Shown here: positions 25,076 through 33,578 of the stretch, one piece after another
How positions within the stretch are numbered: position 1 is the first letter of the stretch
Layout: each line of letters begins with the position of its first letter
Assembly: GCF_027922365.1 (NCBI RefSeq)
Contig: NZ_BSFN01000017.1
Coordinates: forward strand, 1-64,000
Direction: 5' to 3'
Length of the DNA stretch: 64,000 nucleotides
Origin: Pseudomonas turukhanskensis
Lineage (GTDB): Bacteria; Pseudomonadota; Gammaproteobacteria; Pseudomonadales; Pseudomonadaceae
Made by a program: the position numbers and the translations under genes
Notes under the pieces: generated by a model
Seen by the model: the letters and a program-made list of their open reading frames with translations, nothing else
Database searches by the model: none
What the model was told of the DNA's origin: nothing

Positions 25076-26182
25076 ATGGTGTCAGTGCATGCGTCACCCA
25101 TCACTCCAGAAGACCGCGTCTTCTCTACCGTCGAACTCCAGGCCCTGGTCGCCAGACACAGTGGCGAGCCTGCTGCGTTGGCCCACGTATTGGCCCACCA
25201 CGGCCTGCACCACGCGGCGGTATTTGACCCCGCCACTCGCCTATCGCTTAGCCAATGGCTGGGCACGCTGACTGGCTGCTGCCAGGACCCCCTGCTGGCA
25301 CTGCACATTGGCCAACAGATGCACCTGACTGCCTACGGCATGCTGGGCTTCACCCTGCTCAGTAGCGCCTCGTTAAGCGAAGCGCTAGACATTGCCAACC
25401 ACTTCGGGCTGCTGGCCAACCTTAAACATCAGTTGCATCTGGAGGTCGACGGCGACGTCGCTACGCTGTACTTGCGTGAGAGTTTCGCGTTGCTAGGCGC
25501 CGAGAAATATTTCTCCACGCTGCTGGAAAGCGCAAAAATTCTGACCCTGCTTGGCGACATTCTGGGCCACGGCTTCAAGGCTCAGGCTCTGCGCCTGAAT
25601 CTCAACGCCGACCCAGGCGAAGCCCAGGTCATTTCCGATGCTCTCGGCGTGCCGACCCAGGTCAATTGCCAGGACAGCTGCATCAGCTTTAGCAGCCACT
25701 ACGTCGCGCAACCGTTACCGCAATCCCACGTCATGACGCATCAGTCCTGCAAGGCGCTGTGCGGCACTCAGTTGCGTGAAATCAGCCAGCGCTACGACCT
25801 GTGCTACCAGATTCAAAAAATGCTGTTGGCCTCGCCAAGCCGAATTCCGCCGCTGCCTGAGGTCGCTTCGCGGCTGCACCTATCGCCTCGCACCCTGCGC
25901 CGCAAGCTTGAGGCGGTGGGCAGCTCGTACAACCTGATCCTTGAAGACGTGCGCAAGAAACTGGCGATCCGTTACCTGCTCGATACGCCCCTGACCACCG
26001 AGGCCATTTCCGAAAAACTCAGCTACAGCGATGCAGCCAATTTCCGTCACGCATTCAAGCGCTGGACCGGCACCGCCCCCCGCGCCTTCCGCTCGCAAAA
26101 CCGCGAAATCGACTGGGCTCTGCCGCCAGCATTCACCCTACCCGGGGCACGGGCCGGTGCCGTCGTTCACGCCCACGCGTAG
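25076..26182 (+). CDS. AraC-family regulator C (PF12625-type)
   Basis: 368 residues from MVSVHASPITPEDRVFS. GAGGG sits 9 bp upstream, and alignment with regulator D supports this start over 25061. The N-terminal effector domain is about 1-240. The C-terminal double HTH includes LPEVASRLHLSPRTLRRKLEAVGSSYNLIL and TTEAISEKLSYSDAANFRHAFKRWTGTAPRAFR. It is a close paralogue of regulator D (33886-35031); their promoters and operators are also duplicated. Candidate activator of the boxed promoters. Confidence 0.9.
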   Translation: MVSVHASPITPEDRVFSTVELQALVARHSGEPAALAHVLAHHGLHHAAVFDPATRLSLSQWLGTLTGCCQDPLLALHIGQQMHLTAYGMLGFTLLSSASLSEALDIANHFGLLANLKHQLHLEVDGDVATLYLRESFALLGAEKYFSTLLESAKILTLLGDILGHGFKAQALRLNLNADPGEAQVISDALGVPTQVNCQDSCISFSSHYVAQPLPQSHVMTHQSCKALCGTQLREISQRYDLCYQIQKMLLASPSRIPPLPEVASRLHLSPRTLRRKLEAVGSSYNLILEDVRKKLAIRYLLDTPLTTEAISEKLSYSDAANFRHAFKRWTGTAPRAFRSQNREIDWALPPAFTLPGARAGAVVHAHA

Positions 26183-26195
26183 GCCATGCAGAAAC

Positions 26196-26226
26196 AAAAA
26201 ACCCTGGCCAATGACCAGGGTTTTTT
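26196..26226. terminator. Bidirectional terminator, araC-C / permease A
   Basis: AAAAAACCCTGG / CCAGGGTTTTTT stem around a 7-nt loop, between convergent genes. A-run and T-run on the two sides serve both strands. Confidence 0.88.
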
Positions 26227-26242
26227 TCACCTCAATAACGCG

Positions 26243-27721
26243 TTACAACCCTACCCTCACCTTCTTCTCGGACAGTTGTTGGACGTTGCGGTAGCCGCCG
26301 CGCACACCACTAGCAATCACCACGCGCATGGCCAAGTAATAGGCCAGCATACAAATCGCCAAGGTCGGCATGGTGGCACCCACATAACGGAAGGTGGGTC
26401 CCACTTGAAGGGTCAAGGGGTCAAACAGCAGCAGGTACACCACGCCGCCCAGGGCAATGGTCGCCATGGCCACCCAGTTCACCCCGCCCCAGAACCAGTA
26501 GGCGCTGTGCTGATCTTTCACAAACAGGTGCGCTGGCAACACCACCTGACGGCGCAGCAGCAGGTAGTCGACCAGCATCACCGCCGCGATGCCGACAAAC
26601 ATGGCGCTGTTATAGGCCAGCCAATTCATCACATGGGCGATTAACCACTGCGTATTGAACGCCACCACCAGGCCGGGCAATAACAGGATGGCGACGATAA
26701 AATCCCAGCGCATTTTGGCGAAGAAGCGCACCTGCTGCACCGAAACCCCGGCAAAGTAGAAAAAGCTGATTAACGTGCCCAGGTTTGCCAGCAGCAGCAA
26801 CGACACGATCACGGTGCCAAACCCATTGCCGGCTGTTTTAACCACCCACTCAGCCGGTTCGGTGGAACCGGTGGCAATCGCAGCCAGCGCGCCGACCGCA
26901 GACGTAAACACTGCGCCGATAACGCCAGCGCCGAGCAACGACGGTGTGATGACGTGTTTGCGTTTCTGGATCAACCGCGCAATGCCGCCAAAAAACGGCA
27001 CGCTGGTCAGCGCATTGGCCGCGCCAAATTCAACACCGTAGGCCAACTGCAACAGCGGATCGCTGGCATAGGCCAACTTGGGGTCGACATTGGTGTGCAG
27101 CAGCGTGGTCAGGCTGACATCGCGGGTGATCAGGTACACCAACACGCAGGCGATGATCAGAATCGCGGGCGAGGTATAGCGCGTCAACAAGGCAATCATC
27201 AGCGGGCCTTTTCTGAGCAACACCCAGATCAGCACTAGCATCGCCGCCGACACCACCGCGACAAAGCCGTTATTGATCTCGCCACCCGGGTTGAACAGCA
27301 CTTGCTGCAGACGCCCGGCAGCCTGCCCCGTCATGGCGATCAATACAAACGACCAGCCTAGCGTGGTGATCAAAATCAGCGCCAACAACAAGGACGAACC
27401 GCGCGTGCCCATCGAGCTTTTGGCAGCATCCACCGGGTCCACACCATGACGGTAGCAAATCAGCCCGGAGGCCAGATACACCGGAGCCAGCCCGACAATC
27501 AAACCGATCAGGTAGCCCAGAATGCCAATACTGGTGTTGCCGATGTAGGCTATCGAGGCGCCGAAGAGGTAGTTAAAACTCGCCGCGCCGATGGCCACGC
27601 ACGCGGCCAGTAACGAACCGAAACCGGTGTAAAGGCGATCAGCGCCCCGAATCGGCAAACGCCCGGCCAGCGCCTCGCGCGCCGTGACTGCGCTGATATC
27701 GCCGCTATTGGCATCACTCAT
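26243..27721 (-). CDS. NCS1 permease A (purine/cytosine permease family)
   Basis: 492 residues from MSDANSGDIS; GGGGA lies upstream, and the promoter excludes an earlier start. About 12 membrane helices. The N-terminal TGFGSLLAACVAIGAASFNYLFGASIAYIG and the repeated glycine-rich helices fit CodB-like nucleobase:cation symporters. The family transports cytosine, purines, hydantoins, allantoin and related N-compounds. It is a close paralogue of permease B next door. Carries a regulon box with -10 CATAAT. Probably imports the regulon's nitrogenous substrate. Confidence 0.88.
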   Translation of the reverse strand: MSDANSGDISAVTAREALAGRLPIRGADRLYTGFGSLLAACVAIGAASFNYLFGASIAYIGNTSIGILGYLIGLIVGLAPVYLASGLICYRHGVDPVDAAKSSMGTRGSSLLLALILITTLGWSFVLIAMTGQAAGRLQQVLFNPGGEINNGFVAVVSAAMLVLIWVLLRKGPLMIALLTRYTSPAILIIACVLVYLITRDVSLTTLLHTNVDPKLAYASDPLLQLAYGVEFGAANALTSVPFFGGIARLIQKRKHVITPSLLGAGVIGAVFTSAVGALAAIATGSTEPAEWVVKTAGNGFGTVIVSLLLLANLGTLISFFYFAGVSVQQVRFFAKMRWDFIVAILLLPGLVVAFNTQWLIAHVMNWLAYNSAMFVGIAAVMLVDYLLLRRQVVLPAHLFVKDQHSAYWFWGGVNWVAMATIALGGVVYLLLFDPLTLQVGPTFRYVGATMPTLAICMLAYYLAMRVVIASGVRGGYRNVQQLSEKKVRVGL

Positions 27722-27761
27722 GTACGTCCCCGCCTTGATCATCGAAACCAATCAGGCGGTG

Positions 27762-27805
27762 ATTATGCGTCCGTCATGGCCGGCTAACAGGTGCGCCGCG
27801 GTCAA
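27762..27805 (-). promoter_or_regulatory. Regulon box and promoter of permease A
   Basis: TTGACC-N6-CACCTGTT (27786-27805) and -10 CATAAT (27762-27767), 16 bp from the -35-position TGTTAG. Almost base-for-base the same arrangement as at 29699-29742. Confidence 0.7.
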
Positions 27806-27840
27806 CTTTCAGGTGAGCCAATGGCGTGAAAGCAGAAACG

Positions 27841-27871
27841 CCAAGGCCCCGACGCAGTGCCGGGGCCTTGG
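27841..27871. terminator. Hairpin after permease B
   Basis: An 11-bp perfect stem CCAAGGCCCCG / CGGGGCCTTGG with a 9-nt loop, 19 bp beyond the permease B stop. No strong T-run. Confidence 0.6.
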
Positions 27872-27889
27872 CTGACGACAGCGTCTGTT

Positions 27890-29365
27890 TTACAGGCCCA
27901 CGGCAACCTTTTTTGTTGCCAGTGTGGCGGTGCCGCGATACCCACCTTTGTTCGTCGCCGCAATCACCAACCGCATGGCAGCGTAGTAAACAACGATGCT
28001 CAAGAAGAACGACGGCATGGCAGCCCCTAGGTAGCGGAACGAGCTGCCCACTTCCAGGGTCATCGGGTTAAAAAACGACAGGTAGCTCGCTGCGCCCAAC
28101 ACCACCACCCCAATGGCCACCCAGTTCACACCGCCCCAGTACCAGTAGGCACTTTCGCTGCTCTTCACGAACAGATGGGCGGGCAAAATGTGTTGGCGAC
28201 GCAGTAGCAGGTAGTCGGTGAACAGTACCGCTGCAATGCCGGCAAACATGGCGCCGTTATAGGCCAGCCAGTTCATCACATGGGCAATCAGCCAGTCGGT
28301 TTCGAAGGCGACAAACACGCCCGGCAGTAGCAACACCGCAATGATCACGTCCCAGCGCATTCGGGCAAAAAACCGGATTTGCTGCACCGACACTCCAGCC
28401 AGGTAGAAGAAGCTCACCAGCGTCCCCAGGTTGGCTAGCAGCAGCACGATCACAATCACCGAGCCCAACCCATTGCCAGCGGTTTTAACCACCCACTCGG
28501 CAGGTTCCGTCGAGCCGGTTGCCACCGAGGCCAATGCCCCGACTGCCGTGGTAAACCCGGCGCCGATCAACCCGGCTCCCAGCAGGCAAGGCGTAATCAG
28601 GTGTTTGCGTTTGTGGATCAAGCGCGCCATGCCGCCGAAAAAAGGCACGATGGTCAGCGCATTGGAGGCACCAAATTCAACGCCATAGGCCAGTTGCAGC
28701 AAGGGGTCGGTCGCGTACGCCGAGCTCTCCGGCACATTGGTGTGCCATAACGTCGATAGGCTGACATCACGGGTAATCAGGTACAGCAAAACAGCCGCAA
28801 TGATGAGCACCGCAGGGGAGGTAAAGCGGGTCATCAGTGCCATCATCGCCGGTCCTTTGCGCAGCGCCAGCCAAACCAGCACCAGCATCGCAATCGAGAC
28901 CGTCGCGACAAACGTGTTGTCGATACCACCGCCCGGGTTCATCAGCACCTGTTGCAGCCGTCCGGCAGCCTGTCCAGTCATGGCCACCAGTACGAAGGCC
29001 CAACCCAACGTGGTGATCAGAATCATAAAAAGCAGCAGCGCCGAACCACGGGTGCCCAGCGCGCTTTTGGCGGCATCAACCGGGTCTACGCCATGGCGAT
29101 AGCTGATCATGCCGGAGGCCAGGTACATCGGCGCCAGGGTCATCATCAGGCCAATCACATAGCCCATGATGCCCAGCGAGGTACTGCCAACCGCCGCCAC
29201 CGATGCGCCAAACAAGTAGTTGTAGCTGGCGGCGCCAAGCGCCACGGCCGCGTTCAGTAACGTGCCAAAACCGGTATACAAGCGCGCGGAACCTGCTACC
29301 GGCAAGCGCCCGGCGAGGGTTTCCCGTGAAATTTGGCCGCTTACATCTGTGTTCGAGTTACTCAT
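27890..29365 (-). CDS. NCS1 permease B
   Basis: 491 residues from MSNSNTDVSG, with GAGGG just upstream. It has the same fold and length as permease A and is highly similar to it throughout (TGFGTLLNAAVALGAASYNYLFGASVAAVG versus the A copy), so a tandem duplication is evident. It follows a 74-residue membrane protein gene by 13 bp, and both lie behind one regulon box. Substrate likely related to that of permease A. Confidence 0.88.
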   Translation of the reverse strand: MSNSNTDVSGQISRETLAGRLPVAGSARLYTGFGTLLNAAVALGAASYNYLFGASVAAVGSTSLGIMGYVIGLMMTLAPMYLASGMISYRHGVDPVDAAKSALGTRGSALLLFMILITTLGWAFVLVAMTGQAAGRLQQVLMNPGGGIDNTFVATVSIAMLVLVWLALRKGPAMMALMTRFTSPAVLIIAAVLLYLITRDVSLSTLWHTNVPESSAYATDPLLQLAYGVEFGASNALTIVPFFGGMARLIHKRKHLITPCLLGAGLIGAGFTTAVGALASVATGSTEPAEWVVKTAGNGLGSVIVIVLLLANLGTLVSFFYLAGVSVQQIRFFARMRWDVIIAVLLLPGVFVAFETDWLIAHVMNWLAYNGAMFAGIAAVLFTDYLLLRRQHILPAHLFVKSSESAYWYWGGVNWVAIGVVVLGAASYLSFFNPMTLEVGSSFRYLGAAMPSFFLSIVVYYAAMRLVIAATNKGGYRGTATLATKKVAVGL

Positions 29366-29378
29366 GGTTGCACCCTCT

Positions 29379-29603
29379 TCAGATGGAGAAGCCCACCAGG
29401 GCCCACAACGCCACGCCGGCAATAAACCAGGCGGCAGCCGAAATAATGATGGAGCGAGTGGGCTGACGGGTTTCGTCACTGGCATTTTCGGCCGATTCCA
29501 ACGCCACCAAGCTTTTCACCAGATCAAGGTCAAGGTCGCCAATGGATTCATCAATCAGAAACGAGTGATCGCCGATTAAATGAAGGCTGGATGCATCACG
29601 CAT
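29379..29603 (-). CDS. Small single-helix membrane protein
   Basis: 74 residues with an excellent SD (AGGAG, 8 bp before ATG). Acidic soluble N-terminal half (HSFLIDESIGDLDLDLVKSL), then one C-terminal membrane helix (SIIISAAAWFIAGVALWALVG). I do not recognise a family. It lies between the boxed promoter and permease B, 13 bp from the permease start, so it is probably a small accessory subunit or regulator of the transporter. Confidence 0.75.
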   Translation of the reverse strand: MRDASSLHLIGDHSFLIDESIGDLDLDLVKSLVALESAENASDETRQPTRSIIISAAAWFIAGVALWALVGFSI

Positions 29604-29698
29604 ACGGTGCTCCTAAATACGAAAGGCGGCAGAGTTCGGGAAGTTATTGTTATTTTCAGCACATCGCCCCCTGAAGATCGGGGCCTGTCCATGGGCTG

Positions 29699-29742
29699 AT
29701 TATGCGCTCGCTGCAAGGGCCAAACAGGTGCGCAGCGGTCAT
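29699..29742 (-). promoter_or_regulatory. Regulon box and promoter of the small protein/permease B operon
   Basis: ATGACC-N6-CACCTGTT (29723-29742); -35-position TGTTTG, 16-bp spacer, -10 CATAAT (29699-29704). Confidence 0.7.
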
Positions 29743-29761
29743 CCTGAAGGATCCTGCAGGA

Positions 29762-30637
29762 TCATTGCGGACGGAATACCTCATAGGCCGCAGGCAGCTC
29801 ATCCGCGCCGTGACCATTGCTCAGGGCTCGGTCAACGTAGCCAGAAAACAACGCCAGCAGGCCATGTTCAACGCCGGCATTTTTCGCCCGTTCCAGCAAC
29901 GACTGCACCCCCAGCGAATGCACATAAATCGACGCTTCTTGGCCCGCGTAGTTTTGCTGGTCAATGGCCTCGATGGTGCGTTTCCAGGTGCTTTCGATCA
30001 CGGGTTTGAAGGCCTGCAACGCCGTGGCGAAATCTTTGATATCCACTTGTTCGGCCTGCAGCATCGCGGCGCTTTGCATCAAGGCGAACGTGTTGCCGTA
30101 ATACATGGTGAGCAGGCTGCCATCGAGCACATTGGCCGAGCCCGGTTTTGCGCCGACGTAGGTCATGCGCCCGCCCAGCAAGCGCATCTCGTTGGCGCAG
30201 CTGTTCCACACGGCCTCGGGGCCTGAGACCAGCAGCATGCATTCGGGCCTACCCACCTTGGTGGGGTAATCCATGATCGCGCCGTCCAGATAGTTCAGGC
30301 CGATCTCTTCTGCCCATTGCGCGCCCGCCTGCGCCTGCCGGGCGTCACCGGTGGTGAATTGCACCAGCGTCTTGCCTTTGAGCAGCGGGGTGATTTGCGC
30401 TTGAAGCAACAGGGCGTTGCTGGAGGCGTAGTCCGACAGGCAAACAATGATCAAGTCGGAGGCGTTGATGGCATCAGCAATATTAGCTTGGGCAGTGGCA
30501 CCCATGGCCTCCAGTGGCTCGGCCTTGGCGATTGAGCGGTTCCACACAGTCACCTGCAACCCCGCCTGAATAAACGGCGGGACCAGCGCCGCGCCCATTT
30601 GCCCCAGACCAATAAACGTCACGTTCGAATGCGTCAT
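29762..30637 (-). CDS. Imine reductase-like NADPH oxidoreductase, D-type
   Basis: 291 residues from MTHSNVTFIG; GAGGGG lies upstream. N-terminal Rossmann domain with GLGQMG (10-15) and WNRS (32-35, the Arg favouring NADPH). YLDGAIMDYP (116-125) is the imine-reductase signature. C-terminal interlocking helical dimer domain. At the catalytic position of imine reductases it has Asp172 (NVLDGSLL), the (R)-type class. Reduces cyclic imines or acts in reductive amination. Divergent from the transaminase gene, each with its own regulon box. A general 3-hydroxyisobutyrate-dehydrogenase-like role is less likely given the LDGAI motif. Confidence 0.87.
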   Translation of the reverse strand: MTHSNVTFIGLGQMGAALVPPFIQAGLQVTVWNRSIAKAEPLEAMGATAQANIADAINASDLIIVCLSDYASSNALLLQAQITPLLKGKTLVQFTTGDARQAQAGAQWAEEIGLNYLDGAIMDYPTKVGRPECMLLVSGPEAVWNSCANEMRLLGGRMTYVGAKPGSANVLDGSLLTMYYGNTFALMQSAAMLQAEQVDIKDFATALQAFKPVIESTWKRTIEAIDQQNYAGQEASIYVHSLGVQSLLERAKNAGVEHGLLALFSGYVDRALSNGHGADELPAAYEVFRPQ

Positions 30638-30688
30638 GCCGGTTCCCCTCAGTGGTGTGCGTTGGCGACGGTGCGCCGGAATGCCACG

Positions 30689-30733
30689 ACTGTAGGCACG
30701 CCCTGCGCCGCACAAAAGGTGATTGGGGGCCAA
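30689..30733 (-). promoter_or_regulatory. Regulon box and promoter of imine reductase 1
   Basis: TTGGCC-N6-CACCTTTT (30714-30733), one mismatch in the right half; 17-bp spacer from -35-position TTTTGT to -10 TACAGT (30689-30694). Confidence 0.65.
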
Positions 30734-30806
30734 GAAAATGATCGTGGCGGGACACCGCTCTTTTCCCACTGCCGGCATGCCCGGTTGGCCGCATCGCCTT
30801 GCTAAC

Positions 30807-30852
30807 TTGGCCCCACCTCACCTGTTGGCCCTGCGTCTGCCACTCCTAAGAT
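30807..30852 (+). promoter_or_regulatory. Regulon box and promoter of the class IV transaminase
   Basis: TTGGCC-N6-CACCTGTT (30807-30826), a perfect box; -35-position TGTTGG, 18-bp spacer, -10 TAAGAT (30847-30852). Divergent from the box at 30714; the 284-bp gap holds both promoters. Confidence 0.65.
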
Positions 30853-30921
30853 GAACCCACAGCTACACGGGCACGGCGCGCTGCAACCGGCGCCAATTCA
30901 TTCTTTAGAAGAGAGAGCGCG

Positions 30922-31908
30922 ATGACCATCATCCAGGCAGACCACATCATGTTGAACGATCCGGCGCACACCCGAGTTGCCCACGCTCCCGAGTATGCGC
31001 ACGGCTCGGCGTTTATCCATGGCACCTACGTGGACCTGGATAACGCCGCCATTCCAATGTCCGACCTGGGCTTCACCCAGGCCGATGCCTGCTATGACGT
31101 GGTCAGCGTCAGCAAGGGCTACCTGTTCCGCCTGGAAGATCACCTGGAGCGTTTCGAAAGCGCGTGCCGCAAGTTCCAGTTGACCAATCCCTACTCCAAA
31201 GCAGAAACCGTCGAGATTCTGGAAAACCTGATCAAGCAAGCAGGCACCAAGGAAGCGTACGTGTGGTGGGCCGTCACCCGGGGCTTCATGCCCGACGGCA
31301 ACGACCGCATCAACCCGCAGGCCTATGAAAACCGCTTCTACGCCTTTGTAGTGCCGTACGTGTTCATTTCTGACGACGAACAGCGCAGCCGTGGCATCGA
31401 CGTATTGGTCAGCAAGCTGTTTATCCGCATCCCGCCAAAAGCGGTCGACCCCACGGCGAAAAACTTCCACTGGATGGACCTAAAGCTGTCGCTGTTCGAA
31501 GCACAGAAGGCGCAGAAAGAATGGTCGGTACTGTGCGACGCAGACGGCTACCTGACCGAGGCACCGGGCTCGAACATTTTCCTGATCAAAGACGGCGTGC
31601 TGTTCACCCCGGACTCCGGTTGCCTGGAAGGCATCACCCGTAAAACCACCTTGGAGCTGGCGAAAGAAATCGGTTTGCCGCTGCACGTTGAGCGGGTGCA
31701 TGTCGAACAACTGCTTAACGCCGATGAGGCCTTTCTGACCTCCACGGCGGGCGGCGTCATGCCGATCAACAGCGTCGACGACCGCGTGCTGGGCGGTAAG
31801 GCCGGCCCTGGCGCGCTGACCACCCAGCTGCACAACCTGTACTGGACCAAACGCTGGGACGGCTGGCTGGGCACCGCGGTCGACTTTGACACGCCTGCCA
31901 CGGTGTAA
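30922..31908 (+). CDS. Class IV aminotransferase, (R)-selective amine transaminase-like
   Basis: 328 residues, fold type IV PLP enzyme. PLP-binding Lys180 in AVDPTAKNFHW, then Glu213 in LTEAPGSNIF, GITRKT (237-242) and STAGGVMP. Overall pattern, including CYDVVSVSKG and VDPTAKN.HW.D, is much closer to (R)-omega-transaminases of the Arthrobacter/Aspergillus type than to IlvE or D-amino-acid transaminase. Expected to move an amino group between an (R)-amine and a keto acid. First gene of an operon with imine reductase 2 and a truncated third copy. Selectivity is inferred. Confidence 0.85.
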   Translation: MTIIQADHIMLNDPAHTRVAHAPEYAHGSAFIHGTYVDLDNAAIPMSDLGFTQADACYDVVSVSKGYLFRLEDHLERFESACRKFQLTNPYSKAETVEILENLIKQAGTKEAYVWWAVTRGFMPDGNDRINPQAYENRFYAFVVPYVFISDDEQRSRGIDVLVSKLFIRIPPKAVDPTAKNFHWMDLKLSLFEAQKAQKEWSVLCDADGYLTEAPGSNIFLIKDGVLFTPDSGCLEGITRKTTLELAKEIGLPLHVERVHVEQLLNADEAFLTSTAGGVMPINSVDDRVLGGKAGPGALTTQLHNLYWTKRWDGWLGTAVDFDTPATV

Positions 31909-31964
31909 CCCCACACAACGGCGGCCACTTGGTCGCCGTTTCTCATTTTGCAGAGGACTGTTTT

Positions 31965-32843
31965 ATGCCACACGCTACTCCTTCGGTCAGTGTGCTCGGC
32001 CTTGGGGCCATGGGCGGTGTCTTGGCCCACACCCTGTTGCAAGCCGGCTGCGCAGTGACCGTGTGGAACCGCAGCGCCGAGCGCGCGGCGCCCCTGGTAA
32101 ACGCCGGCGCTACGTTGGCTCACGACGCACAGTCAGCCCTGCTGGCCAGTGACCTGACCATCATTTGCATGATCGACAAAGCAGCCTGCGAAACCGTGCT
32201 GGCAAGCCTGGGCCCGACCTCTGACCTGGGTGGCAGAACCGTGGTGAACATGAGCACCGGCACGGTGGACGATGTTGAACGGCTGGCGCACTGGGCAGAC
32301 GAACACAACGCCCGCTATCTGGACGGCGGCATCCTCTGTTACCCCAAGGATATTGGCGCGGCAAAAACCGCCATCCTGTATTCCGGTAACCCCGACGCCT
32401 GGCACGCCCACCAGCAAACACTCACGCTGCTGGCCGGCAGCCCACGCTATCTCGGCGCCGATCCTAAAGCCTGCACCCCCACGTACCTGGCGCTTTACGC
32501 GTTTTACTTTGGCGCGTTTGCAGCCTGGCTTGAAGGCGCTGTGCTGGCAGCCTCTGCCGAGGTGTCGGTGGACGCCTTTAAGACGTTGTCGTCGATCATG
32601 ACCGACATGCTGGTGGACGGCATCGACACGGCCGCCAACCGCATCACTGCCGGCGAGTACGGCGGCGAACAGGCGTCGGTGGATGTGCACGTGGCCGGGC
32701 AGGAAGTGGTCCTTGATGCGCTGGTGAGTGCCAACGTGCCCCACGCCAGCACCGATGCCTACCTCGCGTATTGCCGCATGGCGCAATCGGCCGGCATGGG
32801 CGAGCTGGATATCGCCGTGTTGTTCAACGCCATGCAAGCCTGA
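31965..32843 (+). CDS. Imine reductase-like NADPH oxidoreductase, Y-type
   Basis: 292 residues from MPHATPSVSV; AGAGGA lies upstream. Rossmann motif GLGAMG (12-17), WNRS (34-37), imine-reductase signature YLDGGILCYP (118-127), helical C-terminal domain. The residue aligned with Asp172 of the neighbouring copy is Tyr174 (TPTYLALY), the class usually associated with (S)-selectivity. 56 bp after the transaminase gene in the same operon. The window thus holds both catalytic classes side by side. Confidence 0.87.
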   Translation: MPHATPSVSVLGLGAMGGVLAHTLLQAGCAVTVWNRSAERAAPLVNAGATLAHDAQSALLASDLTIICMIDKAACETVLASLGPTSDLGGRTVVNMSTGTVDDVERLAHWADEHNARYLDGGILCYPKDIGAAKTAILYSGNPDAWHAHQQTLTLLAGSPRYLGADPKACTPTYLALYAFYFGAFAAWLEGAVLAASAEVSVDAFKTLSSIMTDMLVDGIDTAANRITAGEYGGEQASVDVHVAGQEVVLDALVSANVPHASTDAYLAYCRMAQSAGMGELDIAVLFNAMQA

Positions 32844-32871
32844 ACATCGTCTAACCACAGAGCGCTAGATC

Positions 32872-33465
32872 ATGACCTCTGCACTCCTTGCGCTTCACGC
32901 GCAACGCATCGCCATTATTGGCCTGGACACCTATGGCAGCAGCATCGCCCGCGCCTTGGCGAAACAGGGTTTTGCCGTGGCCGGGCTCGACCCGTTGCGC
33001 CACAACCTGGTGCCGCCTTGCGACGGCTTTACCTTGCTGCGCAACCTCGAACAGGCCGTTGAAAGCAGTGATGTGTTGATCACCTGCTTTCCCGACCAAC
33101 TGCTGATGAACGCGCGGCTTTGCAGCCCGGAAACCACGTTTGGCCTGCACGGAAAAACACTCATCAGCTTTAACACCGCGCAAACCCGGCCGGCTTCCTC
33201 GGCCCGTTCGATGGCCGAATGGGCGCGCAGCGAACACATCGATTACCTGGAAATCACCCTAAGCGGCCACGCTGAGCAGATCGGCCAGGACGACTGCGAA
33301 CTGCTCTGCGCCGGTCCGCAGCGCGTATACGAGCGGCTTGAACCGCTGTGCCGCAGCCTGGGCGCGGCACTGACTTACTTGGGCAACGACTGCGGCGCCA
33401 CACTGGAACCGCACCCCACACCGTCCACCCGACCGTCTCTGGCAAGTGCAGCCAGGCTGCAGTAA
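32872..33465 (+). CDS. Truncated, degenerate imine reductase homologue
   Basis: 197 residues, N-terminal Rossmann domain only. The loop GLGxMG has become GLDTYG and the VWNR strand end has become AGLDP, removing the NADPH-phosphate contact. The catalytic C-terminal helical domain is absent: the frame ends after LTYLGNDCGATLEP plus about 25 low-complexity residues, and a terminator follows. It lies 28 bp after imine reductase 2. Either a decaying third copy or a regulatory or dimerising remnant. Confidence 0.7.
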   Translation: MTSALLALHAQRIAIIGLDTYGSSIARALAKQGFAVAGLDPLRHNLVPPCDGFTLLRNLEQAVESSDVLITCFPDQLLMNARLCSPETTFGLHGKTLISFNTAQTRPASSARSMAEWARSEHIDYLEITLSGHAEQIGQDDCELLCAGPQRVYERLEPLCRSLGAALTYLGNDCGATLEPHPTPSTRPSLASAARLQ

Positions 33466-33483
33466 TCGCCGCGTACCGCGCAT

Positions 33484-33513
33484 AAAAAACTCACCCCAAC
33501 GGTGAGTTTTTTT
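33484..33513. terminator. Terminator of the transaminase/imine-reductase operon
   Basis: AAAAAACTCACC / GGTGAGTTTTTT stem with a 5-nt loop, 18 bp beyond the truncated reductase stop. Confidence 0.88.
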
Positions 33514-33535
33514 ATGGAAAACGCCAGTCGGTTAC

Positions 33536-33578
33536 TTGACCTAGGTCAATCGACCCTATTTAATCGGTCGCACGACCT
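33536..33578 (+). promoter_or_regulatory. araC-D promoter with operator sites 4 and 5
   Basis: -35 TTGACC (33536-33541), 17-bp spacer, -10 TTTAAT (33559-33564). Near-perfect palindromes of the AGGTC-N4-GACCT type lie at 33543-33556 and 33565-33578, again 22 bp apart. Same layout as araC-C. The remaining gap to 33885 is a long leader. Confidence 0.65.
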
